A DNA stretch of 64,000 nt from positions 310,001 through 374,000 of the forward strand of contig NCJL01000009.1 in NCBI GenBank assembly GCA_002278935.1, in the 5' to 3' direction. Below are positions 31,391 through 40,627 of the stretch, one piece after another. Within the stretch, counting starts at the first letter, position 1. Every line of letters starts with the position of its first letter. The notes under the pieces are model-generated. The model was not told the origin of the DNA, made no database searches, and saw only the letters and a list, made by a program, of their open reading frames with translations. Source of the DNA: Gallionellales bacterium 39-52-133. Its GTDB lineage: Bacteria; Pseudomonadota; Gammaproteobacteria; Burkholderiales; Gallionellaceae. A program made the translations under genes and the position numbers.

Positions 31391-31430
31391 AAATTCCTTG
31401 GATCGCGCACATATTTCATGGCTACGGAGA

Positions 31431-31460
31431 TGATAAAAAAACCCCGGCATCACCGGGGTT
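31431..31460 (-). terminator. Terminator between dctP and dctQM
   Basis: Read on the minus strand, the stem aaccccgg-tgatg-ccggggtt is followed by a T run. It lies 14 nt after the dctP stop codon and upstream of dctQ, so it should lower permease expression relative to the binding protein. Confidence 0.85.
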
Positions 31461-31473
31461 CTCTGCGCAGCTA

Positions 31474-32508
31474 TTATTTCTTTGCGGGCTTTTTCTTTGC
31501 AGCGGCTGCTGTTTCCTTCGCTACCTGCGCAGCGATATCGTATACCTCCTGAATATTCTCCTTGCCGATCACACTCTCAAACTCTTTATGCACGGGCACC
31601 AGCGCTTTCATCCACTCGGCACGCTCCGCATCGCTCAGGGTATAAATCTCGGTGGTTTTTGCAGCACGCACCTTGGCCAATGAATCGTCATTTTCCTGCT
31701 GCGCTATGCTGCGTTCATAAACAGTAGCCTCCTTCATCGCCTGTGCAATCAGCTTGCGCTGCTCTTCAGTCAGGCCGTCCCAGAATTTCTTGTTGGTAAT
31801 CACCGCATAACCCAGATAACCGTGATCAGACAGGGTCAAGTGTTTCTGCACTTCATGCATTTTCTGCGTGTACATGTTCGACATGGGATTTTCAGTGCCA
31901 TCCACCACACCCTGTTGCAGCGCGGTGTAAACCTCGCTGAACGCCATCACCTGAGGCATAGCGCCCAGCGCCTTCATCTGCGCGTCCAGCACCTTGGAAG
32001 ACTGTATGCGCATCTTCAGGCCGTTGAAATCAGCCACTTTATGCATAGGCTTGTTGGCGCTCATCTGCTTGAAACCGTTATCCCAATATGCAAGACCTGT
32101 TATGCCCTTGGTCTCCAGCTTGGTGAACAGGCGCTTGCCGATAGCACCATCCATTGCGCGATACAACGTTTCCTTGTTGGGGAACATAAAGGGCAGATCG
32201 AACAGCTCAAACTCGCGCGCACCCAGCGGGCCAAATTTCGCCATCGATGGCGCAAGGAGCTGCACTGCGCCCAGCTGCAGGGCTTCCAGCTCTTCGCGAT
32301 CCTTGTACAACTGGCTGTTGGGATAGACCTCGACCTTCATCGCGCCTTTGCTGCGCTCTTCCACCATCTGCTTGAATTTTTCAGCGGCCTTGCCCTTGGG
32401 CGTATCAGGTGCAACCACATGGCTGAATTTCATAATGACCGGGTCTGCCAGAGAGACGGCTGAAACGGATAACAACAACATACCCAGCAACACATTAATT
32501 TTTTTCAT
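31474..32508 (-). CDS. dctP: TRAP transporter solute-binding protein (DctP type)
   Basis: 344 residues from ATG 32508, preceded by a strong ggaggggaag ribosome-binding site; an upstream TTG is rejected. A signal peptide (about residues 1-21, ending VSLA) leads into a DctP family domain with VIMKFSHVVAPDTPKGKAAEKF at the N-terminus and the RIQSSKVLDAQMKALGAMP substrate-arginine region in the middle. It delivers substrate to DctQM. The C-terminus ends with a lysine/alanine-rich tail. Transcribed first, with its own terminator. Confidence 0.94.
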   Translation of the reverse strand: MKKINVLLGMLLLSVSAVSLADPVIMKFSHVVAPDTPKGKAAEKFKQMVEERSKGAMKVEVYPNSQLYKDREELEALQLGAVQLLAPSMAKFGPLGAREFELFDLPFMFPNKETLYRAMDGAIGKRLFTKLETKGITGLAYWDNGFKQMSANKPMHKVADFNGLKMRIQSSKVLDAQMKALGAMPQVMAFSEVYTALQQGVVDGTENPMSNMYTQKMHEVQKHLTLSDHGYLGYAVITNKKFWDGLTEEQRKLIAQAMKEATVYERSIAQQENDDSLAKVRAAKTTEIYTLSDAERAEWMKALVPVHKEFESVIGKENIQEVYDIAAQVAKETAAAAKKKPAKK

Positions 32509-32599
32509 AACTTCCCCTCCCAACGTTATTTAAAATATGACTCGCGTAAACCTGCTGTCATTAATAAATCACCCAGCTTACATACACCTTACATCCAGG

Positions 32600-33991
32600 C
32601 TACACCTGTCCATCCGGGCAATGCACTTTTTGCATCTTAGTCCAATTCTGCCAGCTTACCAACACCCCCACTTCACCGGCTTGCGCGGCATAACTGGCGG
32701 CGGCTGCCACACCGGGCACCAGCACCAGCTCATCACCACAATACAAAGAAGGTAATAGCTCCCGCTGCCACGGTGGCACCCCCTGCTGTTGCAGTAAATT
32801 GCGCAAACTCTGGCGCGGACGCCCTGCGTCCAGTTTGATACTCTCACTGCCATGACGCGGACGCAGTGTCACCACTCCCTGCCGTAATCTGGACAGACTC
32901 AGCCCCTGCCCCGTGACAGCCTGAAAACACACAACACCGTGTGATGCAGGCAAAACTATTTCATGTTCACCCTGCCACACAACAGAAAAATCCGCAGCGG
33001 GCAGCAGCACAGGCAAAGCATAAGCCTGCCCGCGATAACAGCGCAGCTGCCAGCCTTGCCAGGTAATGCGTATCTGCGCGCCCTCGCCTGCCTCGCACAG
33101 CTGGCGCAGCATTTCGCTCAAACGGGTCGAGTCTGGAATGGGCGCGGCGAGCACAGCCAGAAAATAGCGCAGCAAATTTTTGCCGCGCGCGCCGCTTAGC
33201 TCGCGCAGCGCGGCGACACTTAAATGCTTGTCCTGTATCGCAGTAGCGGCATCCTGTGCGGCCAATTCATCCAGCAGAGTCGCAGCTTCGGCAAAATGAC
33301 TGGCACTGCGCGCCAGCGTGCTGCGGTAAGCCGGAAAGCGCTGCGCCAACACCGGCAGCACCCGATGGCGCAGAAAATTGCGCGGGTAACTCGTATCTTC
33401 ATTGCTGTCGTCTTCCACCCACTGCAAGCCATGCTCGCGTGCATAGGCCTCCAGCTCACTGCGATCCACCTCAAGCAGAGGTCGCAGCAAGGATGGCGCA
33501 TTGGGTCGGGGTTTGAATATTTGCATCGCGCTGGCACCGCGCACACCTGCGCCACGCAGCAACTGCAACAACAGGGTTTCGGCCTGGTCATCGCGATGGT
33601 GCGCCAGCGCAATAAAATCGGCTGCATGCCTTGCCAGCGCAGCATGGCGCAATTGGCGCGCCGCCGCTTCTATGCCCATCTCGCGCAGCGGGCTGATATC
33701 CACCCGTTCAAGCTGAAATGGAATGGAGAGTTTGTCGCAGAGCTCAGCGCAGAACGCCGCCCAGCCATCCGCATGAATACTGATGCCGTGATGCACATGC
33801 AGCGCGCTGACACGCCAGGAAAAACGCGGGGAAAGTTGCGCGAGCAAATGCAGCAGCACGACCGAATCGACGCCGCCGCTTAATCCTAACAACAGGGAAC
33901 TTCCGCGTGGAACTACGGTGGAGAGCGTGTCAGCAACGCGCTCCTGTAGCGGGGAGCTTATATCAGACTTCGACTTCCTTGAATTTGCCAT
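32600..33991 (-). CDS. tilS: tRNA(Ile)-lysidine synthetase
   Basis: 463 residues. Modifies C34 of tRNA-Ile(CAU) to lysidine so that it reads AUA. The PP-loop [14 protein letters not shown] (about residues 37-50) and the downstream [20 protein letters not shown] motif define the catalytic N-type ATPase domain; C-terminal TilS substrate-binding domains follow (about 240-460). It overlaps the end of accA by 29 nt, a close coupling found in many betaproteobacteria. Confidence 0.94.
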   Translation of the reverse strand: MANSRKSKSDISSPLQERVADTLSTVVPRGSSLLLGLSGGVDSVVLLHLLAQLSPRFSWRVSALHVHHGISIHADGWAAFCAELCDKLSIPFQLERVDISPLREMGIEAAARQLRHAALARHAADFIALAHHRDDQAETLLLQLLRGAGVRGASAMQIFKPRPNAPSLLRPLLEVDRSELEAYAREHGLQWVEDDSNEDTSYPRNFLRHRVLPVLAQRFPAYRSTLARSASHFAEAATLLDELAAQDAATAIQDKHLSVAALRELSGARGKNLLRYFLAVLAAPIPDSTRLSEMLRQLCEAGEGAQIRITWQGWQLRCYRGQAYALPVLLPAADFSVVWQGEHEIVLPASHGVVCFQAVTGQGLSLSRLRQGVVTLRPRHGSESIKLDAGRPRQSLRNLLQQQGVPPWQRELLPSLYCGDELVLVPGVAAAASYAAQAGEVGVLVSWQNWTKMQKVHCPDGQV

Positions 33992-34928
33992 AGCTCATCA
34001 AACGCATGAAACGGGCTTGCAGCATCTGCTCCATCGTCTGGCTCTGCACCTGCTTGAGTGAATCCTGCAAAGCTTTTTTAAGGGTTTGCATCATCTCCGG
34101 GTAGTTGCGGTGCGCACCACCCAGCGGCTCGCTGATAATTTTGTCAACCAGCCCAAGCGCTTTGAGGCGCGTGGCGGTAATACCCAGCGTTTCCGCCGCA
34201 TCCGGTGCCTTGTCGGCGCTCTTCCACAAAATGGAAGCACAGCCTTCGGGAGAAATGACCGAGTACGTGGCATATTGCAGCATCAGCATGGTGTCGCCCA
34301 CCGCAATCGCCAGCGCGCCGCCGGAGCCGCCTTCACCGATAATGGTGCAGATCAGCGGCACGCGCAGCTCGGCCATCACATACAGATTCTTGCCGATGGC
34401 TTCGGACTGGCCGCGCTCTTCCGCACCCACACCGGGATAGGCACCCGGCGTGTCGATAAAAGTCATGATGGGGATGCCGAATTTTTCTGCCAGGCGCATC
34501 AGTCGCATCGCCTTGCGATAACCCTCGGGGCGCGGCATGCCAAAGTTGCGGTACTGGCGTTCCTTGGTGTCGCGCCCCTTCTGGTGGCCGATCACCATCA
34601 CGCTCTGGCCGTTAAAACGCGCCAGGCCGCCTACAATCGCCGCATCGTCCGCATACGAGCGGTCACCGTGCAACTCCTCAAAATCCTCGAATAAATTTTC
34701 AATATAATCAAGAGTATATGGTCGCTGCGGATGACGGGAAACTTGGGAAATTTGCCAGGGCGTGAGCTTGGCGTAGATATCTTTGGTGAGCGTCTGGCTC
34801 TTTTTTTGCAGCTGATTGATCTCGGTTGAAATATCAACGGCGGAATCATCCTGCACAAAGCGCAGCTCTTCTATCTTGTTTTCCAGATCGGAAACGGACT
34901 GCTCAAAATCTAAAAAGGTAACTTTCAT
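33963..34928 (-). CDS. accA: Acetyl-CoA carboxylase carboxyltransferase subunit alpha
   Basis: 321 residues. With AccD it transfers CO2 from carboxybiotin to acetyl-CoA, the first step of fatty acid synthesis. The N-terminal coiled segment ([16 protein letters not shown]) and the crotonase-like core, with [22 protein letters not shown] and [11 protein letters not shown], are complete. Start ATG 34928. Transcribed ahead of tilS with overlapping reading frames. Confidence 0.96.
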   Translation of the reverse strand: MKVTFLDFEQSVSDLENKIEELRFVQDDSAVDISTEINQLQKKSQTLTKDIYAKLTPWQISQVSRHPQRPYTLDYIENLFEDFEELHGDRSYADDAAIVGGLARFNGQSVMVIGHQKGRDTKERQYRNFGMPRPEGYRKAMRLMRLAEKFGIPIMTFIDTPGAYPGVGAEERGQSEAIGKNLYVMAELRVPLICTIIGEGGSGGALAIAVGDTMLMLQYATYSVISPEGCASILWKSADKAPDAAETLGITATRLKALGLVDKIISEPLGGAHRNYPEMMQTLKKALQDSLKQVQSQTMEQMLQARFMRLMSYGKFKEVEV

Positions 34929-34998
34929 GGGTAACGTTATCTATTGGACCAAACGCTATGATACAGGATAGCTGGAATTTGATTAAGGGGTATCTTGC

Positions 34999-36012
34999 TC
35001 AGCCGGAATGACCCACCAGCGCGTAATGCTGCAAGGGTCGTGGCCGGCGCCATATTTTCCAGCGCGCAGCGCGGGTCAGCACAAAACGCCGGGAAGCCCC
35101 CTCGCTCAACACATCCAGTGTCAGCTGCCCGACCGTGCCTGCCTCAAGCGCGGCCAACAATGGCGCAGCCCAGTCTTTTTCAAATTGCTGCACGACATTC
35201 CGCCAGCGGCCAAGATCAGCGCATTGCAGCGCACTGCGCAAGCCTTCGCACACCAGCAATAAATCACCGTGCTTGTTCGCCCAATCATCTGGCAATACAT
35301 CTGTCTGCATCCCGGCAGCCTGGGCAAAGGCGCAGGCCAGCTCGCTGTCGCCGGCAAGGCTGGCGTATGGTTTCCGCAAAACATCTGTGTGCGTGCCGCC
35401 ACCCCATAGCCACACACCGCTGACGGGCGGCTCGCCGCGCTGCTCGCGCGCCAGATTCACCTTGTGCTCGTAAAACAACATCTGAATTTCATTGATCACG
35501 CTGTGCCAGCGCAGTGCATCCGCCCCATAGGGCAAATGCGCATGCATGTCGGCACCCACCACCTGCGGCAGGGGATGGGTGAGCATATCGGGCGCATTTT
35601 CCACGCGCAGATACCAGCGCTGGGGATGGGGCGCGACAAAGCTCAAGCCATCCACGCCAAAATGGGCGTTCAGACTGGCGCACAACTGTGCCGCATCTTC
35701 CCCGCTCAGCGCGATATCCGCCTGCAAAATCGTCTGGTCGCGCTGCATGCTGATGCCCACCGGGTCGGCGCGCAGCCAGTATGAATCTCCCGGCTGCCCG
35801 CCCTCCGCCATAAAGGTAAGCGGCGCAATCGCCATGCCATCGACACCAAAATGTGCACATAGCCACTCTTCCAGGGTATCGATTTCGAGCGGCGCTGCCT
35901 GTGCGCGAGCCAGCAGTTTTTCCAGCGCGGGCAGGCGCAAATCGGCGACGGCATAAGCGGCCAGTTGCTGCGGCAAAAACAGATCGGGGATAACTACATG
36001 CACTTTTTTCAT
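34999..36012 (-). CDS. Phosphoglycerate mutase-like protein of the alkaline phosphatase fold (uncertain)
   Basis: 337 residues, soluble, no signal peptide. The start MKKVHVVIPDLFLP, the VVGADMHAHLPYGADALRW stretch and the PPVSGVWLWGGGTH motif resemble betaproteobacterial proteins annotated as cofactor-independent phosphoglycerate mutase-like. Typical iPGM metal ligands (DGxG, DHG) are not obvious, so enzymatic activity is doubtful. Its start lies 2 nt after the stop of the HIT-like gene, so the two are co-transcribed and probably linked in function. Confidence 0.55.
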   Translation of the reverse strand: MKKVHVVIPDLFLPQQLAAYAVADLRLPALEKLLARAQAAPLEIDTLEEWLCAHFGVDGMAIAPLTFMAEGGQPGDSYWLRADPVGISMQRDQTILQADIALSGEDAAQLCASLNAHFGVDGLSFVAPHPQRWYLRVENAPDMLTHPLPQVVGADMHAHLPYGADALRWHSVINEIQMLFYEHKVNLAREQRGEPPVSGVWLWGGGTHTDVLRKPYASLAGDSELACAFAQAAGMQTDVLPDDWANKHGDLLLVCEGLRSALQCADLGRWRNVVQQFEKDWAAPLLAALEAGTVGQLTLDVLSEGASRRFVLTRAARWKIWRRPRPLQHYALVGHSG

Positions 36013-36014
36013 GC

Positions 36015-37046
36015 TTATACAATCAGCCTTGCCAGCGCATGCTCGATCGCTACCTGATCAAGCGCGGCATAACTTTCCCGGTTAAACGTGATCATGCCAC
36101 CCGCCATTTCATGCCAGGCAAAGCCGCTGGTCCAGTCAGGCTGCGCATAGGAGCCCTGCTTCCTGCGCGGGAAAACATACAGTGCATTCTTGCTGTACAG
36201 CAAGTTATACGGTGTATTTTTATCATGCAATTTGGCCAGATAGGACCAGGCATCCGCAGGGGCATAAAATGATGTGCAGTGCGTGGGGTAAGGCGTGTCG
36301 CCACCGTTGTGCCGCCACTCTGCCGCCATCACCGGCAAGCCTTCGGGTTTAACAAACATCTGGAAATGCAGGTGATTAACCGATGCGAATGCCCCCAGCG
36401 AATTGTAGCCAAAACCCACGCCCTCCAGCGTACGCGACAAATCCTGTGTGGTCTGCCACAGGTAGTGATGATGCGCTTCGGTGAGAAACTGCGGCAAACT
36501 GCGTTTACGTTCCGGCACCAGCAGACCATGAAAATCAACAAAAGGATATTTGTTGTAATAAAGCGTGGCCTGACGTCCGCCCAATTCTCCTTCCCAGAAA
36601 GCTTCCTTCTGCATAAACGGCTTGTTGAAATGAAACCCGGCTTCATCAAACGGCGCATGCAGGGACGTCGGCACCTGAGCGGAAATGCGCCGGGGACGAA
36701 ACGAGCGCAACTGGTTAAATTGCGCCACCCACGGCCCCACACGGCGCGTTTCTGTAGCTTGCAAGCGCGCAAAACCCACTGCATGCAATTTAAGGAACAC
36801 CAGCAAATCCTCCTCGACAGCCTGGATGGGTTTTCCACTGGAAAGTGCCGCTATATATTCTTCGCTCAGGGAATGATACAGCGCCGTCAGCTCCTTTGCT
36901 GTGGCAGCCTGCACGCGTTTGTCAAAGCTGGCGTTGGCACATACCAGAATAAACGGTCCCAGCCCGCCTTTTTGCAGCAGGCCGGACAAACCCGAGGTAA
37001 AGGCTTGCTGGAAGGACTCAAGGGAAGAGAAGGGGTGAGCGGACAT
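36015..37046 (-). CDS. HIT-superfamily-like protein of unknown function
   Basis: 343 residues, soluble. A central segment has YYNKYPFVDFHGLLVPER (about 163-180), then a VNHLHFQMF motif (N224-H225-L226-H227-F228-Q229). This arrangement resembles the HxHxQ nucleotide-binding site of HIT-superfamily nucleotidyltransferases and phosphorylases (GalT/Apa type), where a conserved N-H-L-H-x-Q binds phosphate. The exact substrate is not known to me. It is co-transcribed with the following phosphoglycerate-mutase-like gene (2-nt gap), suggesting a two-step phosphometabolite pathway. The call is inference from motif only. Confidence 0.5.
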   Translation of the reverse strand: MSAHPFSSLESFQQAFTSGLSGLLQKGGLGPFILVCANASFDKRVQAATAKELTALYHSLSEEYIAALSSGKPIQAVEEDLLVFLKLHAVGFARLQATETRRVGPWVAQFNQLRSFRPRRISAQVPTSLHAPFDEAGFHFNKPFMQKEAFWEGELGGRQATLYYNKYPFVDFHGLLVPERKRSLPQFLTEAHHHYLWQTTQDLSRTLEGVGFGYNSLGAFASVNHLHFQMFVKPEGLPVMAAEWRHNGGDTPYPTHCTSFYAPADAWSYLAKLHDKNTPYNLLYSKNALYVFPRRKQGSYAQPDWTSGFAWHEMAGGMITFNRESYAALDQVAIEHALARLIV

Positions 37047-37158
37047 AAGATTGCTATCGGGATTTAAAGTTGGGTGATTATAACGTCATGACACCCTGTG
37101 CGCTGTTGGCATATATTTGCAGGAGTCATAAGGGGCCCAGAAGAATCTGTATTCAATA

Positions 37159-37187
37159 ATGACACTGCAACGCCATAACGTTATAAT
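37159..37187 (+). promoter_or_regulatory. Promoter and operator of the first toxin-antitoxin pair
   Basis: A -35 element ATGACA (37159-37164) and a -10 element TATAAT (37182-37187) are spaced by 17 bp. The perfect palindrome ataacgttat (37175-37184) overlaps the -10, which is where a ribbon-helix-helix antitoxin would repress its own transcription. Confidence 0.7.
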
Positions 37188-37212
37188 GCTGCAAAGTTCA
37201 GGAGATAAAGTA

Positions 37213-37446
37213 ATGAGTGAATTATCCAAACGTTCAACAGTCTATTTTGACCCAACTATCCATCAAGCATTAAGACTGAAAGCTGCCTCCACTAATCTGT
37301 CTATTTCTGAATTGGTGGATGAAGCTGTTCGCCTGCTGATGCGCGAAGACCAGGAAGATTTGAAAGCATTCAGTTTAAGGGCCAGCGAGCCGGAAATCAG
37401 CTATGAAGCGTTACTTGACGACTTGAAAAAGCATGACAAAATATAA
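37213..37446 (+). CDS. Ribbon-helix-helix antitoxin
   Basis: 77 residues from ATG 37213, which has aggag 9 nt upstream; the frame is open further back but without a ribosome-binding site. The N-terminal KRSTVYFDPTIHQALRLKA strand-helix is a MetJ/Arc/CopG-type DNA-binding motif. The C-terminal part (EPEISYEALLDDLKKHDK) is the toxin-neutralising helix. It overlaps the toxin gene by 14 nt. A palindrome at its promoter fits autoregulation. Intact antitoxin of a type II system. Confidence 0.88.
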   Translation: MSELSKRSTVYFDPTIHQALRLKAASTNLSISELVDEAVRLLMREDQEDLKAFSLRASEPEISYEALLDDLKKHDKI

Positions 37447-37696
37447 CGTCACGTTTAAAAAATCGGTCGCAAAAGATCTTCGCAGCATTCCCAACAAAGA
37501 TGTTAAGCGGATTTTGTCGTGCATTGATGCACTTGCCACCAACCCTAGAGCCGAGGGTTGCATCAAGCTTTCCGGGCAGGATCGTTACAGAGTCAGGCAA
37601 GGCATTTATCGCATCATTTATGAAATTTTCGAAGAAAAACTCATCATAACCGTAGTCAAGGTAGCGCATCGTTCCAGCGCCTATCAAAGCAACTAA
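37433..37696 (+). CDS. RelE/ParE family toxin
   Basis: 87 residues with a RelE-fold signature: YNVTFKKSVAKDLRSIPNKD at the N-terminus, RYRVRQGIYRIIYEI in the middle strands, and VVKVAHRSSAY at the C-terminus, where the basic/histidine residues are catalytic in mRNA-cleaving members. It should cleave mRNA at the ribosome or act on gyrase as ParE does; the sequence alone does not decide. It overlaps its RHH antitoxin. Confidence 0.88.
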   Translation: MTKYNVTFKKSVAKDLRSIPNKDVKRILSCIDALATNPRAEGCIKLSGQDRYRVRQGIYRIIYEIFEEKLIITVVKVAHRSSAYQSN

Positions 37697-37766
37697 ACAT
37701 CAAAGCCCCCTCACCCCCGCCTCTTATGGCAAACTAGCGCCCCGTTTATTTAAATCCGAGTCCATC

Positions 37767-39011
37767 TTGTCTCCCTACGAACTTTTTATCGGCCTGCGCT
37801 ACACCCGCGCAAAGAAGCGCAACCACTTTATTTCCTTCATCTCGATGATCTCCATGCTCGGCATTGCGCTGGGCGTGATGGCGCTGATCATCGTACTGTC
37901 GGTAATGAACGGTTTCCAGAAGGAAATTCGCGCGCGCATCCTCGGCGTGACACCGCACCTGCAAGTAGCCAGCGGCAGTGGCGGCCTGCTGGAATGGCAA
38001 GCCATCCGGCAAATCGTCGCCACCCACCCCCGTGTACTTGCCGCCGCGCCCTATATCACCGGGCAGGGTATGCTGTCGCAGAATGAAAATGTGCAGGGCG
38101 TGATGGTGCGCGGCATTCTGCCCGAGGCGGAAGACCGCCTCACACAATTGAGCGACAAGATGAAAGACGGAAAGCTGCAAAACCTGCGCGCGGGCGAATT
38201 TGGCATCGTGCTTGGCGTTGATTTGGCGCGCTCACTGGGCACAAGGGTAGGTGAAAGCATACTGCTGATCACACCACAGGGACAGATCACCCCTGCCGGC
38301 ATGGTGCCGCGCCTGAAACAATTTCACGTGGTGGGCATCTTCGAAATCGGCATGTCGCCTTACGACAATGCCCTCGCGCTGATCCACCTTAACGATGCGC
38401 AAAAACTCTATCGCATGGGAGAAACAGTCAGTGGTATCAGCGCCCGTCTGGACGACCTGGATCAGGCGCGCCGCGTGGCCGCCGAGCTGGAAACCAATAT
38501 GCCGAGAGACACCTACACCAGCGACTGGACGCGGCAGAATGCCAACTACTTCAGCGCGGTGCAGATGGAAAAGAAAATGATGTTTATTATCCTGTCGCTG
38601 ATTGTGGCCGTGGCCGCGTTCAACATCGTCTCCACACTGGTGATGGCCGTCACCGACAAGCAGGCCGACATCGCGATACTGCTCACACTGGGTGCTTCGC
38701 CCGCCAGCATCATGAAAATCTTTATGGTGCAGGGCGTGGTGATAGGCCTCACCGGCCTCCTGATCGGCGTGGTGAGCGGCATATTGATTGCGGTCAACAT
38801 CGGCACCATTGTTCCCTTCATCGAAGGCCTGTTCGGCGTGCAATTCCTCGCCAAGGACGTGTACTTCATCAGCGAGCTGCCGTCCGACCTGCAACGCGAC
38901 GATGTGGTGGTGGTTTCAACCCTGTCTTTCGTTATCAGCATACTCGCCACGCTCTATCCAAGCTGGCGCGCCGCTCAAACTCAACCTGCCGAGGCTTTAC
39001 GCTATGAGTGA
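37767..39011 (+). CDS. lolC: Lipoprotein-releasing ABC transporter permease (LolC/E)
   Basis: 414 residues. One inner-membrane subunit of the LolCDE machine that extracts lipoproteins for transfer to LolA. The N-terminal [25 protein letters not shown] is a family hallmark, followed by one TM helix (about 25-45), a large periplasmic domain (about 50-265) and three C-terminal helices. The start is the rare TTG 37767; the family N-terminus begins exactly there and no ATG exists upstream in frame. It overlaps lolD by 8 nt. Only one permease gene is visible here, which could mean a LolF-type homodimer. Confidence 0.92.
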   Translation: MSPYELFIGLRYTRAKKRNHFISFISMISMLGIALGVMALIIVLSVMNGFQKEIRARILGVTPHLQVASGSGGLLEWQAIRQIVATHPRVLAAAPYITGQGMLSQNENVQGVMVRGILPEAEDRLTQLSDKMKDGKLQNLRAGEFGIVLGVDLARSLGTRVGESILLITPQGQITPAGMVPRLKQFHVVGIFEIGMSPYDNALALIHLNDAQKLYRMGETVSGISARLDDLDQARRVAAELETNMPRDTYTSDWTRQNANYFSAVQMEKKMMFIILSLIVAVAAFNIVSTLVMAVTDKQADIAILLTLGASPASIMKIFMVQGVVIGLTGLLIGVVSGILIAVNIGTIVPFIEGLFGVQFLAKDVYFISELPSDLQRDDVVVVSTLSFVISILATLYPSWRAAQTQPAEALRYE

Positions 39012-39684
39012 ACCCGTTATCTCCTGCCGCAATCTGAGCAAAACTTTTTCCCAGGGTAAGCTCAATGTACCCGTGCTGAACAACATCAACCTGGAAGTCG
39101 CCAAAGGCGAACGCATTGCCATCGTCGGCGCCTCCGGATCCGGCAAAAGCACCCTGCTGCACCTGCTCGGCGGGCTGGACAATGCCAGCAGCGGCAGCGT
39201 CGCCATTCTCGGCCAGGACGTGCAGGCGATGAATGAAACCCAGCGCGGCAAACTGCGCAACAATTCACTCGGCTTCGTCTACCAGTTCCACCATCTGCTG
39301 CCCGAATTCACCGCGCTGGAAAACGTCGCCATGCCGCTGCTGATACGCGGCATGAAAATGGAACAGGCCGCCCCCATTGCCGCAGAAATGCTGAAAAATG
39401 TGGGACTGGAAAAACGCCTGCCGCACAACCCTGCAGAGCTTTCAGGCGGCGAGCGCCAGCGTGTTGCCGTCGCCCGCGCTCTGGTCACCGAACCCGCCTG
39501 CGTGCTGGCCGACGAACCCACCGGCAATCTGGATCGCGCCAGTGCGAAGGCGCTGTTTGATTTGATGCAGGAACTGAATGAGCGCTTGCACACCAGCTTT
39601 ATCGTGGTGACGCATGACCTTGAACTTGCGGGGAAAATGCAGCGGCAACTGAGACTGGTTGACGGGGTGTTGCAGGCGGCATAG
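39004..39684 (+). CDS. lolD: Lipoprotein-releasing ABC transporter ATPase LolD
   Basis: 226 residues from ATG 39004; the frame is open upstream but only inside lolC. Walker [10 protein letters not shown] (about 43-51), the Q-loop [18 protein letters not shown], the signature [15 protein letters not shown] (about 145-159) and Walker [12 protein letters not shown] are all complete. The QFHHLLPEF sequence is the LolD-specific insertion. Powers lipoprotein extraction with LolC. Confidence 0.95.
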   Translation: MSEPVISCRNLSKTFSQGKLNVPVLNNINLEVAKGERIAIVGASGSGKSTLLHLLGGLDNASSGSVAILGQDVQAMNETQRGKLRNNSLGFVYQFHHLLPEFTALENVAMPLLIRGMKMEQAAPIAAEMLKNVGLEKRLPHNPAELSGGERQRVAVARALVTEPACVLADEPTGNLDRASAKALFDLMQELNERLHTSFIVVTHDLELAGKMQRQLRLVDGVLQAA

Positions 39685-39685
39685 T

Positions 39686-39709
39686 AATATTAAATATAAT
39701 CAATAAGTT
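39686..39709 (+). repeat. AT-rich IHF-like element, copy 3 (left arm of inverted pair)
   Basis: 24 bases that recur as a perfect inverted copy at 40563-40586. Contains AATCAATAAGTTG (39698-39710), matching the IHF consensus. It starts one base after the lolD stop. The pair brackets the second toxin-antitoxin locus. Confidence 0.65.
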
Positions 39710-39768
39710 GCCGACCATACGAACAACAACTACCGCACTAATCTGCTTACCTTTAATTAGATGTCAAC

Positions 39769-39798
39769 TTGACACAATATACGCAACTTACGTATATT
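39769..39798 (+). promoter_or_regulatory. Promoter and operator of the second toxin-antitoxin locus
   Basis: -35 TTGACA at 39769-39774 and -10 TATATT at 39793-39798 with an 18-bp spacer. The inverted repeat aatatacg (39776-39783) / cgtatatt (39791-39798) covers the spacer and -10, a probable binding site for the XRE antitoxin. Confidence 0.7.
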
Positions 39799-39806
39799 AA
39801 TCCCCC

Positions 39807-40150
39807 ATGAAAGCCACATTCATTGAATTGCCGCCATTTAGCGGCATAGGCAAAACTATCTGAGCGATGCGAGCTATCGGGAGTTTCAGATATTGCTGAT
39901 GGTGAACCCGGAAGCGGGTGATGTCATTGAAGGCACAGGTGGATTGCGCAAAATTCGCCATGCTGATGAAAAGCGCGGCAAAGGCAAACGCGGCGGACTC
40001 AGGGTAATTTACTACTGGTGGCTGTCAGGTAAACAATTCTGGCTATTCACTGTGTATAACAAAGATGAAATGGATGATATTACCCCTGCACAGAAGAAGA
40101 TCCTGAAGGACTTACTCAAGCAGGAAATGGATGCAAGGAGAGCAAAATGA
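39807..40150 (+). pseudogene. RelE/HigB-type toxin, disrupted by a frameshift
   Basis: The frame from ATG 39807 reads MKATFIELPPFS and then stops at TGA 39861-39863. The remainder of the toxin continues in another frame from about 39845: HRQNYLSDASYREFQ, then LRKIRHADEKRGKGKRGGLRVIYYWW, ending at 40150. The joined protein would be a normal RelE-family toxin of about 115 residues, so a base has been lost near 39842-39845. Translation restarting at ATG 39893 could give an 85-residue fragment lacking the first helices. The promoter and the antitoxin are intact, so this is either a recently inactivated toxin or a sequence error. Confidence 0.85.
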
Positions 40151-40458
40151 AACGCAATTTATTTGATGAATTAAAAGAAGGATTCAGCGCACTGCAAGCT
40201 GAACGCGAGGGAAAAATTACTTTGCGCCAGTATGAGGTAGAGAAAAAACCTGCCCCGACAATTACGCCAGAAGAGTTACTTAAGCTGCGCGAGAAGCTGC
40301 ACATGTCCCGCACAGTGTTTGCCAGATACCTGCGCACCAACGAGCGTACGCTCGAAAATTGGGAACAAGGCCGCGCCAGTCCAAACGCGCAAGCCGCAGT
40401 ATTAATTCGCATGGTTGAACTCTATCCGGATACGGTAGAGCGGCTTTCCGCAATCTGA
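40147..40458 (+). CDS. XRE-family helix-turn-helix antitoxin
   Basis: 103 residues. The N-terminus (NLFDELKEGFSALQAEREGK) is the toxin-binding part. The C-terminal half contains a Cro/C1 helix-turn-helix (LLKLREKLHMSRTVFARYLRTNERTLENWEQGR), which is the layout of HigA/MqsA-like antitoxins encoded after RelE-like toxins. It overlaps the toxin stop by 4 nt (ATGA). Intact, even though its toxin gene is frameshifted. Confidence 0.88.
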   Translation: MKRNLFDELKEGFSALQAEREGKITLRQYEVEKKPAPTITPEELLKLREKLHMSRTVFARYLRTNERTLENWEQGRASPNAQAAVLIRMVELYPDTVERLSAI

Positions 40459-40560
40459 CATTTATCAGCACAGCTGCAAGCATCACAGTCATATATGCGT
40501 AACATAATGAGGCATATTGCAAGGCAAGAACTGACACCAATAACACCAAATAGAATAAAT

Positions 40561-40590
40561 TGTAACTTATTGATTATATTTAATATTTTT
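40561..40590 (-). repeat. AT-rich IHF-like element, copy 4 (right arm of inverted pair)
   Basis: On the minus strand this carries the same 24 bases as 39686-39709, including AATCAATAAGTTA, which fits the IHF consensus. Together the two copies flank the disrupted toxin-antitoxin locus. Confidence 0.65.
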
Positions 40591-40627
40591 CAATGCAAAA
40601 AGCAAAGCCGATTCACTCTACACCTCC

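Noticed and set aside
34693..34715. A further AT-rich IHF-like match inside accA (ttttcaatataatcaagagt)
   Set aside because: It lacks the TTR half of the consensus and is explained by the conserved LDYIENLF coding sequence.
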